A stretch of DNA of 64,000 nt from Nitratireductor alexandrii (GCF_004000215.1 NZ_RBVY01000004.1:62001-126000), one strand, 5' to 3'; counted from the stretch's first letter, positions 41,500 through 53,168 are shown. A program made the numbers and translations. The notes: a model not told the origin generated them from the sequence alone.

Positions 41500-41906
41500 T
41501 GGAGCGCACGCGCAACTGGAAACTGCCGCTGGCCGGCGTGCTCGCCGCCTATGCCGCGACCGCCTGGCTGCTGGCCAACCGGCTGCCGGTCAAGGACGGC
41601 GCGATCGACTGGCAGGCGTCGCTGTTTCCCGGCTCGTGGATGGCGTGGTCGTTTCCGACCGCCTTGTTCTTCCTGAGCATCTTTCTGTTTCTGGCGCTGA
41701 TGGCGATCTGGGAATATGCGCGCCCCGGCGGCCATCCGCGCGTCGGCATCCTGCGCTTCGAGACGACGCGCGGGGACCGGCTGTTCGTTTCGCTGCTCGG
41801 CAGCGCCTTCATCCATCTCGCTTGGCTGGGTCTTGTCGGACCCGGCCTGTGGTGGGCTCTCGCCCTGTCGGCGGTCTACGCGATCGGCGTATTCCGTTTC
41901 GTCTAG
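41499..41906 (+). CDS. glpU: DUF2160 small membrane protein GlpU
   Basis: 135 residues with about four membrane segments (LAGVLAAYAATAWLLA, TALFFLSIFLFLALMAIW, LFVSLLGSAFIHLAWLGLV, ALALSAVYAIGVF). It occupies the glpU position of the rhizobial glpSTPQUV operon. It matches DUF2160, described only as an integral membrane protein, and its contribution to glycerol uptake is unknown. The ATG overlaps the glpQ stop by one base (TGATG). Confidence 0.85.
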   Translation: MERTRNWKLPLAGVLAAYAATAWLLANRLPVKDGAIDWQASLFPGSWMAWSFPTALFFLSIFLFLALMAIWEYARPGGHPRVGILRFETTRGDRLFVSLLGSAFIHLAWLGLVGPGLWWALALSAVYAIGVFRFV

Positions 41907-41974
41907 GGCGGGGAACTGACCGGCCGGGCGCAAGGCCCGCGTTCGGATTTCATCGGTAACCTTGGGAGGAATTG

Positions 41975-43696
<1,722 letters not shown>

Positions 43697-43714
43697 GTCC
43701 GGTCCAGCCGGCGG

Positions 43715-43739
43715 ACGGGGGCGGCATGGCCGCCCCCGT
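43715..43739 (+). terminator. Hairpin between glpV and glpK
   Basis: ACGGGGGCGGC (43715-43725) pairs over 11 bases with GCCGCCCCCGT (43729-43739), with a three-base loop. Only a short T-containing stretch follows, so it may cause partial termination or protect the transcript, lowering glpK expression relative to glpV. Confidence 0.5.
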
Positions 43740-43806
43740 TCCTGTCCCGCGCCGGGCGACCCGGCAGGGGCTGCGTCCTTCAACCCGCATATGATACGAC
43801 CGTCCC

Positions 43807-45297
43807 ATGAGCAGACATATTCTCGCCATCGACCAGGGCACCACCTCCTCGCGCGCCATCGTCTTCGACGCCGACATGAAGATCGTCGCGATCGGCCAGG
43901 AGGAGTTCGCCCAGCATTATCCGGCGTCGGGCTGGGTCGAGCACGACCCCGAGGACATCTGGGCGACCGTGGTGTCCACGGTGAAGACGGCGCTGGAAAA
44001 GGCCGGGCTCGCGGCCGGCGACATCGCCGCGATCGGCATCACCAACCAGCGCGAGACCGTGGTGGTGTGGGACAAGGCGACCGGGGAACCGATCCACAAC
44101 GCGATCGTGTGGCAGGACCGGCGCACGGCGCCGCTATGCGCGCGGCTGAAGAAGAAGCGGCTGGAGCCGACATTCACCCAAAAGACCGGGCTGCTGCTCG
44201 ATCCCTATTTTTCGGGCACCAAGATCGCCTGGCTGCTCGACAAGGTGAAGGGCGCGCGCGCCCGCGCCGAGCGCGGCGAGCTTCTGGCCGGCACGATCGA
44301 CAGTTTCCTGATCTGGCGGCTGACCGGCGGCACCGTGCACGCCACCGACGCCACCAACGCCTCGCGCACGCTGGTCTACAACATCGCCGACAATCGCTGG
44401 GACGACGAGCTGCTCGAAATTCTGGGCATTCCCGTCGCCATGCTGCCGACCGTCAAAAACTGCGCCGACGATTTCGGCGCGACGCGCAAGGATTTGTTCG
44501 GCGCCGAAATCCCGATCCGCGGCGTGGCCGGCGACCAGCAGGCGGCGACGATCGGCCAGGCCTGTTTCGAGCCGGGCATGATGAAGTCGACCTACGGCAC
44601 CGGCTGTTTCGCGCTGCTCAACACCGGCGCCGACATGGTGCGCTCGAAGAACCGGCTCCTGACCACCATCGCCTACCGGCTCGACGGCCGTACCACCTAT
44701 GCGCTGGAGGGCTCGATCTTCATCGCCGGCGCGGCCGTGCAATGGCTGCGCGACGGGCTAAAAATCATCGACAAGGCGGAGGAGACCGGAAAACTCGCCG
44801 CGCAGGCCGACCCGACCCAGCACGTCTATGTGGTGCCCGCCTTTGTCGGGCTCGGCGCGCCGCACTGGGACGCCGACGCGCGCGGGGCGATTTTCGGCCT
44901 GACGCGCAATTCGGGACCGGCGGAACTGGCGCGCGCGGTGCTGGAATCGGTCGCCTACCAGACCCGCGACCTTTTGCAGGCGATGCGCAAGGACTGGAAG
45001 GCGGGCGCCTCGCAGACCGTGCTGCGGGTCGACGGCGGCATGGTCGCCTCCGACTGGACGATGCAGTGCCTGGCCGACATTCTCGACGCGGCCGTCGACC
45101 GGCCGCAGATCCTGGAAACCACCGCGCTCGGGGCGGCGTGGCTGGCCGGCTCGCAGGCCGGCGCGTGGCCGAACGCGCAGGCCTTCGCCGCCAGTTGGGC
45201 GCTCGACCGCCGTTTCGAGCCGCGCATGGAGGCGGCCGAACGCAAGCGCAAGATCCGCGGCTGGACGGACGCGGTCAAACGCACGCTGTCGCGCTAG
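43807..45297 (+). CDS. glpK: Glycerol kinase GlpK
   Basis: 496 residues, FGGY kinase that phosphorylates glycerol to glycerol-3-phosphate and traps it in the cell. Motifs: [17 protein letters not shown] (phosphate 1), [59 protein letters not shown] and [15 protein letters not shown]. It sits after glpV and supplies the substrate of GlpD. Confidence 0.97.
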   Translation: MSRHILAIDQGTTSSRAIVFDADMKIVAIGQEEFAQHYPASGWVEHDPEDIWATVVSTVKTALEKAGLAAGDIAAIGITNQRETVVVWDKATGEPIHNAIVWQDRRTAPLCARLKKKRLEPTFTQKTGLLLDPYFSGTKIAWLLDKVKGARARAERGELLAGTIDSFLIWRLTGGTVHATDATNASRTLVYNIADNRWDDELLEILGIPVAMLPTVKNCADDFGATRKDLFGAEIPIRGVAGDQQAATIGQACFEPGMMKSTYGTGCFALLNTGADMVRSKNRLLTTIAYRLDGRTTYALEGSIFIAGAAVQWLRDGLKIIDKAEETGKLAAQADPTQHVYVVPAFVGLGAPHWDADARGAIFGLTRNSGPAELARAVLESVAYQTRDLLQAMRKDWKAGASQTVLRVDGGMVASDWTMQCLADILDAAVDRPQILETTALGAAWLAGSQAGAWPNAQAFAASWALDRRFEPRMEAAERKRKIRGWTDAVKRTLSR

Positions 45298-45469
45298 GGG
45301 CAGGGCCCCCGACCCTCGGCCCGCGCGCGGCGCAGCCGTCACAATTGCTGTTTCGGAACAAGCCCGAGGCGATCTTTTCCGCTACCAAAGGCAAAACCCC
45401 GCCATCGCCGCAAGCGGCTTGACATGCCGCGTCCCGAACCTACCCTTTGGGGATCGGAGGATGGAGCAG

Positions 45470-46429
45470 ATGCGGATTGGCATGTCGGCTGCGGCGGTTT
45501 CGGCCCTGGCCTCGTTTTTCGCACTCGCCGGGCCCGGCCTGGCGGCGGACCTGGTGGTCGCCGAACCCAACTGGCCGTCCGGGCGGGCCACCGCCCATAT
45601 CGTGTCGGCGGCGATCGAGCGCGAGTTCGGCCTCGATGTCGAGACTCGCGAACTCGGCACGCTGACGGCGTTTGCCGGGCTGGATTCGGGCGAGGTCGAC
45701 ATTCACCCCGAAGTCTGGCGCCCCAATCTGGACGATCTGATCAAGCGCTACGCCGCCGATCGCGGCAGCGTGACGGTGAGCCTTTTCGGCGTGCCGGCCT
45801 GGCAGGGCCTGTGCGCCACGCCCGATGCGGCGGCGGCCGGCCTGCGCGACGTCAAAGATCTGAGCGACCCCGAAAAGACCGCGATCCTCGATACCGACGG
45901 CGACGGGCAGGGCGAGATGTGGGTCGGCGCGGCGACCTGGTCGTCGACCGGCATCGAGAAGGTACGCGCCAACAGCTACGGCTATGCCAAGAACCTGACG
46001 CTGGTCGAGGCCGAGGAGGATGTCGGCATGGCCGCCGTCGACGCCGCGGTCGCGACAGCACGGCCGATGGTGTTTGCCTGCTACGCGCCGCATCACGTCT
46101 TCAAGCTGCACGATATCGTGCGGCTGAGCGAGCCGGATTTCGACCGGACGAAATGGAACATCGTCTCGCCGGCCGAGGACCCGCTGTGGATTTCCAAATC
46201 GAGCGCGCCGGTCGCCTGGAACATCGCCCATTTCCACATCGCCTACGCCACGGCGCTGGCAACGGAGCGGCCCGAGATCGCCGCGTTTCTGGAAAAGATC
46301 GATTTCACGCCGGCCGAGATCACGGCGATGACCTATGCGCTGCAGGTCGACCGCGTCGAACCGCAGGCGCTGGCCGCGCAGTGGATCGGCGCGCATGAGC
46401 AGCGGGTGAAGGGATGGGCCAAACCATGA
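45470..46429 (+). CDS. Glycine betaine/proline-type ABC substrate-binding protein (OpuAC family)
   Basis: 319 residues with a signal peptide (SAAAVSALASFFALAGPGLAAD). The OpuAC-type binding domain is seen in LVVAEPNWPSGRATAHIVSAAIEREFG, FAGLDSGEVDIHPEVWRPN and PMVFACYAPHHVFKLHDI, with aromatic residues that could hold a quaternary amine. It has no ATPase or permease gene nearby, so it must work with a transporter encoded elsewhere. ATG 45470 is chosen for its spacing from GGAGG; ATG 45461 lies too close. Its TGA overlaps the next gene's ATG. Confidence 0.88.
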   Translation: MRIGMSAAAVSALASFFALAGPGLAADLVVAEPNWPSGRATAHIVSAAIEREFGLDVETRELGTLTAFAGLDSGEVDIHPEVWRPNLDDLIKRYAADRGSVTVSLFGVPAWQGLCATPDAAAAGLRDVKDLSDPEKTAILDTDGDGQGEMWVGAATWSSTGIEKVRANSYGYAKNLTLVEAEEDVGMAAVDAAVATARPMVFACYAPHHVFKLHDIVRLSEPDFDRTKWNIVSPAEDPLWISKSSAPVAWNIAHFHIAYATALATERPEIAAFLEKIDFTPAEITAMTYALQVDRVEPQALAAQWIGAHEQRVKGWAKP

Positions 46430-47103
46430 GCGTGAGCAGAACCTTGTCCCGGCGCCCGGTGGCGGTGGCGCTGCTGGCGGCCGCGCTCGGGCTGGCCAGC
46501 GTGGCCGTGGTCGCCGCGCAGACCCAGATCTTCGATCCCATCACCCGCAAATGGATCGATTACGACCGCAAGAAGGCGCATAAATATTATGCCGCGCACA
46601 AGCAGGTGCCGGAAGCCTTCCGGCGCCAGGTGGTGAAGTTCCGTACCGCCGAGAGGCCGGGCACCATCATCATCGACGGCAACCAGCATTTTCTCTATCT
46701 GGTCCAGCCCGGCCACCAGGCGATCCGCTACGGGATCGGCGTCGGCCGCGAGGGGTTCGGCTGGGCGGGCATCGTCAAGATCGGGCGCACGGCGGAATGG
46801 CCGACCTGGACGCCGCCGGCCGAGATGGTGGCGCGCGACCCGAACGCGGCCAAATGGGCCGGCGGCATGCCCGGTGGACCGAACAATCCGCTCGGCGCGC
46901 GCGCGCTCTATCTCTACGAGGGCGGCCGCGACACGATCTACCGCATTCACGGCACGCCGGAACCGTGGACGATCGGCCTCGACGTGTCGTCGGGCTGCAT
47001 CCGCATGAACAATGACGACATCGTCCATCTGCACGAACGGATCGAAGTCGGCGCCAAGGTGATCGTGCTGATGCAGGGGGCCGCGCTCTACAAGGGCGTG
47101 TGA
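46426..47103 (+). CDS. L,D-transpeptidase (YkuD domain)
   Basis: 225 residues. An N-terminal membrane anchor or signal segment (PVAVALLAAALGLASVAVVAAQ) and a YkuD catalytic domain: IIIDGNQHFLYLVQPGHQAIRYGIGVG, then IHGTPEPWTIGLDVSSGCIRMNNDD with the His...Ser-x-Gly-Cys-Ile-Arg active site. It should form 3-3 peptidoglycan cross-links or link proteins to peptidoglycan in the periplasm. It is joined to the upstream binding-protein gene by an ATGA overlap; ATG at 46414 is an in-frame alternative. Confidence 0.9.
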   Translation: MSVSRTLSRRPVAVALLAAALGLASVAVVAAQTQIFDPITRKWIDYDRKKAHKYYAAHKQVPEAFRRQVVKFRTAERPGTIIIDGNQHFLYLVQPGHQAIRYGIGVGREGFGWAGIVKIGRTAEWPTWTPPAEMVARDPNAAKWAGGMPGGPNNPLGARALYLYEGGRDTIYRIHGTPEPWTIGLDVSSGCIRMNNDDIVHLHERIEVGAKVIVLMQGAALYKGV

Positions 47104-47209
47104 GGCCGGGTTCGCGAGACGGGTCGTGCCGTGCGGACCCGACACGGCGGAGCGCCATGCAGAAGGCGGCCGCAAGGCAGACAGGCAAAACAGGCCGCGA
47201 GAGGGGACA

Positions 47210-47542
47210 ATGCAGCACACAGCAAGATCGGGCCGGGCGAGGTCGGTGTCGGCGGCGCTGGCGACAGCCGCCCTGGCGGTTGCGCTTTCGGCATGCGCGA
47301 CCAGCGATCCCGAACCCGACCAGCGCGCGCGCACCACGCTCAACACCGCACCGGCCGATTTGCAGTTGCTGTGCGCGGGGGCGGCCGCCGAGGCCACCGG
47401 CGCGCCGGGCGACAAGGTGTTGCCAGTCTCCTCGCGCCAGCTCGATTCGCAGAATTATCAGGTCGAGGTCGACGCCAACGGCCAGCGCACGAGCTGCATC
47501 GTCGACAGCGACGGCAACGTGAAATCCGTGCAGCCGGTGTGA
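47210..47542 (+). CDS. Small lipoprotein with DUF-like tail
   Basis: 110 residues with a lipoprotein signal peptide (basic SGRARS, then ALATAALAVALSAC, lipobox LSAC). The mature part carries LQLLCAGAAAEATG and TSCIVDSDGNVKSVQPV, two cysteines that may pair. GAGGGG precedes the ATG at 47210. It should be a lipid-anchored envelope protein; function unknown. Confidence 0.75.
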   Translation: MQHTARSGRARSVSAALATAALAVALSACATSDPEPDQRARTTLNTAPADLQLLCAGAAAEATGAPGDKVLPVSSRQLDSQNYQVEVDANGQRTSCIVDSDGNVKSVQPV

Positions 47543-47563
47543 TCGGCGCCTGCGGCGGGACGC

Positions 47564-48091
47564 TCAGGCGATCGCGGCCCGCATCAGCACGCCGGCAAAT
47601 GCCGTGCCGTCCGGCAGTACGATGGTGCTCGCCGCGACGCGCGCGAAGCCGAGCCGGCGGTAGAACGCCTCGGCCGGCAGGCTCGACTGGCATTCCAAGC
47701 GCGTGAAGCCGCGCGCGCGGGCCTCGTCGCGGCAGCGCCGGTAAAGCGCGCGCCCGAGACCGCGGCGCATCGCTGCCGGGTCGACGGCGAAATGGCGCAG
47801 ATGCGCCGTGCCGGCCCGTTCCCGTCCGTCGGGCGCGCAGGGCGACCAGCCGCCGCAGCCGGCAAGCCGCCCGTTCAAAAAGGCGACATGGAAGGTGCCG
47901 GACGCGATCAGGCCGGGATTGGCGCGGGTCATGAAGGGCAGGGCGCGGGCAAGCAGACCCGCTTCGTACCAGCCGGCATAGGCGGCAGGGTAGGAGCGCG
48001 CCAGGAGATCGGATATCGCCGCGCTGTCGGCCGCCGTTGCCGGGCGCACCGTGACCGTGCCGCTTTCCTCGTCGCGCCGCTTCTCGCCCAT
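47564..48091 (-). CDS. GNAT-family N-acetyltransferase
   Basis: 175 residues. The acetyl-CoA-binding GNAT core is clear: VTVRPATAADSAAISDLLARSYPAAYAGWYE at the start, FHVAFLNGRLAGCGGWSP, HLRHFAVDPAAMRRGLGRALYRRCRDEARARG (motif A with RxxGxG/A) and LPAEAFYRRLGFARV (motif B). It acetylates an unknown amine. ATG 48091 is chosen; ATG 48184 upstream would add an arginine-rich stretch unlike the family. Confidence 0.87.
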   Translation of the reverse strand: MGEKRRDEESGTVTVRPATAADSAAISDLLARSYPAAYAGWYEAGLLARALPFMTRANPGLIASGTFHVAFLNGRLAGCGGWSPCAPDGRERAGTAHLRHFAVDPAAMRRGLGRALYRRCRDEARARGFTRLECQSSLPAEAFYRRLGFARVAASTIVLPDGTAFAGVLMRAAIA

Positions 48092-48392
48092 CGTTTCGTC
48101 CCGCTGGCCGGCGGCGATGATAACGCGCCTTTGCCGCGCCGGCATCACGCCTCTTCGCCGCGCGGCCCGTACGGAGTTGTGCACGGGGGACCGGCAGCGC
48201 CGCGAGGGGGCGAATGGCGCTGCCGGCCGTTGCCTGTCCTGACAAAAAGAGGCCAGACGCGATCCAACGCGCGACCGGCGCGTAAAGTTCCCGACAGGCC
48301 CGCCGGCAACCGCTTTGACGGGCAGGCCTTGGTAACGATGCGCGCGCGGCCTATCTTAACGCCGTAGCCGCGTCGTTGCGAAGGAGAGGCCC

Positions 48393-48602
48393 ATGTCCGG
48401 CAAGAAGCCCGTCCGAAAACCCGAAACGCCGCGCGCCTCGCCGGCCGCCGACGCCTTCCGCAAGGCGCGCGCCGCCGGCGGCAACGATCTTGCCGAAAAT
48501 CTGGAAGAGGAACTGCAGGAAGGGCTGGAGGACACGTTTCCCGCCAGCGATTCCATTTCCGCTATTTCCTCCTCGGTGGCCGGCGGACGCCGCAAGACGT
48601 AG
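48393..48602 (+). CDS. Small conserved hydrophilic protein
   Basis: 69 residues with strong GAAGGAGAG upstream of the ATG. A basic N-terminus is followed by NDLAENLEEELQEGLEDTFPASDSIS, an acidic helix and FPASD motif that recurs in small proteins of many Alphaproteobacteria. No signal peptide or membrane segment. Function unknown. Confidence 0.72.
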   Translation: MSGKKPVRKPETPRASPAADAFRKARAAGGNDLAENLEEELQEGLEDTFPASDSISAISSSVAGGRRKT

Positions 48603-48728
48603 AGCGCCCCGTCCCAGGTCGGCGATGAAGGCGGTTTGCCGTACTCGGGGAGATGACTATACTTCGCCGGGTCCGGTACCGGCGCGCGACCCCGACCGGC
48701 CGCGCGGCAAGCCCGGGTGCGGGAGCCG

Positions 48729-48820
48729 TCCTGCTTTTCGCGGATTTGCGGACCGGTTCTGACTTGTTGTTTTGACGCGTTTCCGAGCGGCGAACCGGCT
48801 TCCACTTCGAGGGGAACGCA
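48729..48820. repeat. Dispersed intergenic repeat, copy 2
   Basis: Second copy of the element at 21231-21325, in the same orientation in the window. GCGTTTCC and GGGAACGC near its right half are nearly complementary and could form a stem. It lies just upstream of a small membrane-protein gene. Confidence 0.65.
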
Positions 48821-48839
48821 CCAGGCGGGAGAGTGTGCG

Positions 48840-49025
48840 TTGACGTTCGACATCCCTCATATGATCGCCACGGGGGCGATCGTCTTTCTCGTTATCTGGA
48901 TCACCGATCACACATCCGCATGCGACGGCTTGAGCAAGGGACGCAAAACCCTGGTCAAGACCGTCGCGATCTTCGTTCTCGTGGTCATGCTGAACATCTT
49001 CTGGCCTTACGGGTCCGGTGTGTGA
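48840..49025 (+). CDS. Small two-span membrane protein, 61 residues
   Basis: TTG at 48840 lies after GGGAGAG at suitable spacing. Two hydrophobic segments (MIATGAIVFLVIWITDH and TLVKTVAIFVLVVMLNIFW) are separated by a short charged loop (DGLSKGRKT). The 3' end overlaps the convergent sitD gene by 19 bases. ATG at 48861 is an alternative start. No homologue recognised. Confidence 0.55.
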   Translation: MTFDIPHMIATGAIVFLVIWITDHTSACDGLSKGRKTLVKTVAIFVLVVMLNIFWPYGSGV

Positions 49026-49885
49026 ACCGAGCCGTGAGCGCCCTGGCCGCGGGCGGCCGCGCGCTCGGTGCGCGCCGCCGCAAGACGGGTGCGCACGAAG
49101 GCGGCGAGGAAGGACGCCGTCATCAACAGCACGATGGTCGGAGCCGGCGCGCTGTCGATGAAAAACGACAGATAGACGCCGAAGAAGCTCGACAAGACCC
49201 CCACCAGGGCCGCGATCGCCATCATCGGGCCGAAACGGCGCGCCAACAGGAAGGCGGTGGCGCCCGGCGTGATCAGCATCGCGATCGCCAAAATGATGCC
49301 GACGGCCTTGAGCGCGCCGACGATGGTCAGCGACAGCACCGCGAGCAGCCCGTAATGCAGCAGACGCACCGGCAGGCCGATGGCGCGCGCGTGCTGTTCG
49401 TCGAAGGACAAAAGCAGCAGGTCGCGCCGGCGCAGCATGAGCAGGCCGCACACCAGCGCGGCGATCACCGCGCTTTCGGCCACGTCGGCCCACACCACAC
49501 CCAGCATGTCGCCGAACAGGATATGGTCGAGATGCACGTCGGTCTCGATCGACAGATAAAGCACGATGCCGAGGCCGAACATGCCCGAAAACACCACACC
49601 CATGACGGTGTCTTCCTTGACGCGGCTGTTTTCCTTGAGGAAACCGGTGGCGATAGCGCAGACCATGCCGGCGGCGAACGCGCCGACGGCCAGCGAAATA
49701 CCGGCCATGTAGGCCAGCACGATGCCGGGCAGGACGGCGTGCGAGACCGCGTCGCCCATCAGCGACCAGCCCTTGAGCACCAGGAAGGTCGACAACAAGG
49801 CCATCGGCAGCGCCACCAGCACGGCGATGACGAAGGCCTGTTGCATGAAGGGAAAGGCGAACGGCAAAAGCAGCGTGTCGATCAT
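49007..49885 (-). CDS. sitD: Manganese/iron ABC transporter permease SitD
   Basis: 292 residues of the ABC-3 permease family (ZnuB/TroC/SitC-D), with eight to nine membrane segments. Family blocks: AFVIAVLVALPMALLSTFLVLKGWSLMGDAVSHAVLPGIVLAYM, SRVKEDTVMGVVFSGMFGLGIVLYL and AVGIILAIAMLITPGATAFLLARRF. It pairs with SitC to form the channel. Its start overlaps the sitC stop by four bases. Last gene of the sitABCD operon. Confidence 0.93.
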   Translation of the reverse strand: MIDTLLLPFAFPFMQQAFVIAVLVALPMALLSTFLVLKGWSLMGDAVSHAVLPGIVLAYMAGISLAVGAFAAGMVCAIATGFLKENSRVKEDTVMGVVFSGMFGLGIVLYLSIETDVHLDHILFGDMLGVVWADVAESAVIAALVCGLLMLRRRDLLLLSFDEQHARAIGLPVRLLHYGLLAVLSLTIVGALKAVGIILAIAMLITPGATAFLLARRFGPMMAIAALVGVLSSFFGVYLSFFIDSAPAPTIVLLMTASFLAAFVRTRLAAARTERAAARGQGAHGSVHTPDP

Positions 49886-50745
49886 GACGGCGTGGCCTCC
49901 AGGACGGCGCGCGCCTTGCGGCGGGCGGCCAGCATGCCGTGCTTGGGCGCGAAGACGAAGGCGGCAAGAAAGACCAGCGTCTGCAGGACGACGATGATGC
50001 CGCCGGTGGCGCCGTCGAGAAAATAGGACAGATAGGCGCCGGTCAGGCTGGTGAGCGCGCCGATGGCGACCGAGACCAGGATCAGGCGCGGAAAGCGGTC
50101 GCACAGCAGATAGGCGGTGGCGCCGGGCGTGACCACCATGGCGATCACCAAAAAGGCGCCGACGGTCTGCAGCGCGGCGACCGTGGACGCCGACAGCAGG
50201 GTGAAAAACACCGCCTTGAGCCAGAACGGGTTGAGGCCGATCGAACGGGCGTGGTTTTCGTCGAAAAACACCACCATCAAATCCTTCCACTTGGCCAGGA
50301 GCACGGCCAGCGAGACGCCGGAGATCAGGACGAGCTGCAGCGTGTCGCCGGGCGTGATCGCCAAAATATTGCCGAGCACGATGGTCTGGATGTTGACCGA
50401 GGCCGGCGACAGCGAGACCATGAACAGGCCGAGGCCGAAGAACGAGGTGAAGATCAGCCCGATGACGGCGTCCTCGCGCAGCTTGGTGCGCTGGTTCAAG
50501 AACAGCATCGCGCCGGCGGCGAGCCCGCCCGACAGGAACGCGCCGAGCGAAAACGGCAGGCCCAGCATATAGGCGCCGGCCACGCCGGGCACGATCGAGT
50601 GGGACAGCGCGTCGCCGATCAGCGACCAGCCTTTCAGCATCAGATAGGCCGACAGGAAGGCGCATACACCGCCGACCAGCGCGCTGACCCAGATGGCGTT
50701 GATCATGTAGCCGTAGGAAAACGGCTCGAGCAGGGTCGCGATCAT
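49882..50745 (-). CDS. sitC: Manganese/iron ABC transporter permease SitC
   Basis: 287 residues, ABC-3 family permease paralogous to Sit[65 protein letters not shown] and [23 protein letters not shown]. About eight membrane segments. Start and stop overlap sitB and sitD by four bases each, showing translational coupling through the operon. Confidence 0.93.
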   Translation of the reverse strand: MIATLLEPFSYGYMINAIWVSALVGGVCAFLSAYLMLKGWSLIGDALSHSIVPGVAGAYMLGLPFSLGAFLSGGLAAGAMLFLNQRTKLREDAVIGLIFTSFFGLGLFMVSLSPASVNIQTIVLGNILAITPGDTLQLVLISGVSLAVLLAKWKDLMVVFFDENHARSIGLNPFWLKAVFFTLLSASTVAALQTVGAFLVIAMVVTPGATAYLLCDRFPRLILVSVAIGALTSLTGAYLSYFLDGATGGIIVVLQTLVFLAAFVFAPKHGMLAARRKARAVLEATPS

Positions 50746-51689
50746 GATTTCGCCTGCCCGGTCGTGTCGTCGACTTCGGTTTCGGCGTCGAGCGCCGTCG
50801 GCCGGCTCGGCGCGCCGTCCTCGCCCTTTTCCCCGTAAAGCACGAACGGGCGTTCGTCGTCGGTGATGACGGTGACCTGGCGGGTATCGGCGTCGTCGTG
50901 CAGGTCGGCGCCGCCAAGCACGAAATGGCGCAGCACGCCGCCGAAGGCGGCTTCGAGGTTGGCCCTGGTGAAGACTTTTTCGGTCGGTCCGGCGGCCAGA
51001 ACCGTGCGGTTGATCATGATCGCGCGGTCGCAGAATTCCGGCACGCTGCCCAGATTGTGGGTCGACACCAGCATGACGCGGCCCTCGTCGCGCAGTTCCT
51101 TCAACAGCGTGACGATGGTGGCCTCGGTGGTGACGTCGACGCCGGTAAACGGCTCGTCGAGCAGGATGACCTCGCCCTCCTGGGCGAGCGCGCGCGCCAG
51201 GAAGACGCGCTTTTTCTGCCCGCCGGAGAGTTCGCCGATCTGGCGCTTGCGAAACGCGCTCATGCCGACGCGCTCGAGCGCGGCGTCGACCAGGCGGCGG
51301 TCCTGGCGCGAGGCGAGGCGCAGAAAGTTCATGTGGCCGTAGCGGCCCATCATGACCACGTCCTCGACCAGGACCGGAAAATTCCAGTCGACCTCCTCGG
51401 ATTGCGGCACATAGGCGACCACGTTGCGCTTGAGCGCCCGGCCGGCCGGCTCGCCCAGGATGGAGACCGAGCCCCGGGCGAGCGGCACGAACCCCATGAT
51501 CGCCTTGAACAGCGTCGACTTGCCGCTGCCGTTGACGCCGACCAGCGCGGTGATCGTGCCCCGGGGGATGGCGAAATCGACGTCGAACAGCGCGGTGTGG
51601 CCGTTGCGGTAGGTCACGGTGACCTTGTCGGCGACAAGACCGCTCTGGCCGGCGCGTGTCCTGGTCTCGGGCAGTGCGGCCAGATTCAT
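50742..51689 (-). CDS. sitB: Manganese/iron ABC transporter ATP-binding protein SitB
   Basis: 315 residues. ABC ATPase with Walker [18 protein letters not shown]-loop [14 protein letters not shown] (typical of the metal-importer branch), signature [15 protein letters not shown], Walker [13 protein letters not shown] and H-loop [10 protein letters not shown]-terminal extension of about 45 residues (from [10 protein letters not shown]) is acidic and variable. It energises SitCD. Confidence 0.94.
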   Translation of the reverse strand: MNLAALPETRTRAGQSGLVADKVTVTYRNGHTALFDVDFAIPRGTITALVGVNGSGKSTLFKAIMGFVPLARGSVSILGEPAGRALKRNVVAYVPQSEEVDWNFPVLVEDVVMMGRYGHMNFLRLASRQDRRLVDAALERVGMSAFRKRQIGELSGGQKKRVFLARALAQEGEVILLDEPFTGVDVTTEATIVTLLKELRDEGRVMLVSTHNLGSVPEFCDRAIMINRTVLAAGPTEKVFTRANLEAAFGGVLRHFVLGGADLHDDADTRQVTVITDDERPFVLYGEKGEDGAPSRPTALDAETEVDDTTGQAKS

Positions 51690-52579
51690 TCCGAAAGCCC
51701 CTCGGCGATCGTCTCGGTCGTCACCCGCAACAGGTCGAGATAGGTCGGCACCGGCCCGTCCGGTTCGCTGAGCGAATCCACGTACAGCACCCCGCCATAG
51801 GCCGCGCCGGTCTCGCGCGCCACCTGCCTGGCCGGCTTGTCGGAGACGGTGTTTTCGGAAAAGATCGCGGGCACGTTGTTGTCGCGCATGATGTCGATGA
51901 CCTTGCGGATCTGCTGCGGCGTTCCCTGGCTGTCGGCGTTGATCGGCCAAAGATAAAGCTCTTTGAGATCGAAATCACGCGCCAGATAGCTGAACGCGCC
52001 TTCGCTGGAGGCCAGCCAGCGCCGCTCCTCGGGAATCTGCTGCAGTCGCTCGCGGATCGGCGTGATGGTGGCGGTGATTTCGTCGGCATAGGTTTTCGCG
52101 TTGGCGTCGTAGGTCGCCGCGTTCTGCGGGTCGCGTTCGACCAGCGCCTTGCGGATATTGTCGACATAGATCAGCGCGCTGGTCGGCGACATCCAGGCAT
52201 GCGGGTTCGGCTTGCCGGAATAGGGGCCCTCGGCGATGCCCATCGGCTCCACGCCCTCCGACACGATGACGCCGGGCACGTCGCGCAGATTGCGGAAGAA
52301 GCGTTCGAACCACAATTCGAGATTGAGGCCGTTCCACAAGATGAGATCGGCGTCCTGCGCCTTGAGGATGTCGCCCGGCGTGGGCTGGTAATTGTGGATT
52401 TCGGCGCCCGGCTTGGTGATCGACACCACGTCGGCGGCCTCGCCGGCGACGTTGCGGGCCATGTCGGCGATCACCGTGAAGGTGGTCACGACTTTCAGGC
52501 GTTCGGCGGCGGCGGCCGCGCCGGGCAGGGCGCCGGCGATGGAAAAAAACGTGGCAAAGGCCAGGGCGGTCAGACGCAT
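51686..52579 (-). CDS. sitA: Manganese/iron ABC transporter substrate-binding protein SitA
   Basis: 297 residues with a signal peptide ([22 protein letters not shown]). Cluster A-I metal-binding protein; the ligands line up as His62 ([12 protein letters not shown]), His127 (NPHAWMSP), Glu193 (SSEGAFSYL) and Asp268 (LYVDSLSE). A glutamate as third ligand and no His-rich loop point to Mn2+/Fe2+ rather than the all-histidine Zn2+ site of ZnuA. It hands the metal to SitCD. The operon is divergent from mur. Confidence 0.94.
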   Translation of the reverse strand: MRLTALAFATFFSIAGALPGAAAAAERLKVVTTFTVIADMARNVAGEAADVVSITKPGAEIHNYQPTPGDILKAQDADLILWNGLNLELWFERFFRNLRDVPGVIVSEGVEPMGIAEGPYSGKPNPHAWMSPTSALIYVDNIRKALVERDPQNAATYDANAKTYADEITATITPIRERLQQIPEERRWLASSEGAFSYLARDFDLKELYLWPINADSQGTPQQIRKVIDIMRDNNVPAIFSENTVSDKPARQVARETGAAYGGVLYVDSLSEPDGPVPTYLDLLRVTTETIAEGLSE

Positions 52580-52655
52580 TCATGTCTCCAGTTCGGATCG
52601 GCAAGCGTGATGTCGGCCGCGACAATAGCGTCCCGATTTCGCCTGTCAATGCAAA

Positions 52656-52670
52656 TGCAAATCGTTTGCA
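52656..52670. promoter_or_regulatory. Mur-like box in the sitA-mur intergenic region
   Basis: TGCAAATCGTTTGCA has perfect six-base arms (TGCAAA/TTTGCA) around TCG. It is extended leftwards by another GCAAA and lies between the two divergent starts. It resembles Mur operators reported in Rhizobiales, so it may control both sitABCD and mur. Confidence 0.65.
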
Positions 52671-52736
52671 ATAAAAAACGTGGGACGGTGCCGCGTGCCA
52701 TTTGCAACTGATTGTCATCTGGACCATAGTCCGGCC

Positions 52737-53168
52737 ATGACGAAGAACGCGACAGGACGGGTCGACCACGAGGCGGAGCTGCGCAAGGCCGGCATCCGCA
52801 TCACGCGCCCGCGCCGCATCATCCTGCGAATCGTTTCCGAAACCGACGACCATCCCGACGCCTACGAGATCTTTCGCCGCGCGGTGCAGGAGGACAAGAA
52901 CATCTCCCTGTCCACGGTCTACCGGACGATGAAGCTTTTGGAGGAGCACGGCACGATCCAGCGCCACGCCTTCGCCGGCGGGCCGTCGCGGTTCGAACAT
53001 GCCGGCGAGGAGCATCACGACCATCTGATCGACGTCGAGACCGGCGACGTGATCGAGTTCCGCTCCGACAAGATCGAGAAACTGCAGGACGAGATCGCGC
53101 GCGAACTGGGCTACGACATCCTGCACCACAAACTGGAGCTTTACGGCCGCAAGAGGCGCTCCGCATGA
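52737..53168 (+). CDS. mur: Fur-family regulator, probably the manganese uptake regulator Mur
   Basis: 143 residues. Winged helix with [32 protein letters not shown] and [16 protein letters not shown] (recognition helix), then the metal/dimer region [21 protein letters not shown], with ligands of the HHDH type. Divergent placement from sitABCD and a palindrome of TGCAAAT type between them favour Mur (Mn2+-responsive) over iron Fur or Zur, which is an inference. ATG at 52737 gives the normal family length. Confidence 0.85.
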   Translation: MTKNATGRVDHEAELRKAGIRITRPRRIILRIVSETDDHPDAYEIFRRAVQEDKNISLSTVYRTMKLLEEHGTIQRHAFAGGPSRFEHAGEEHHDHLIDVETGDVIEFRSDKIEKLQDEIARELGYDILHHKLELYGRKRRSA

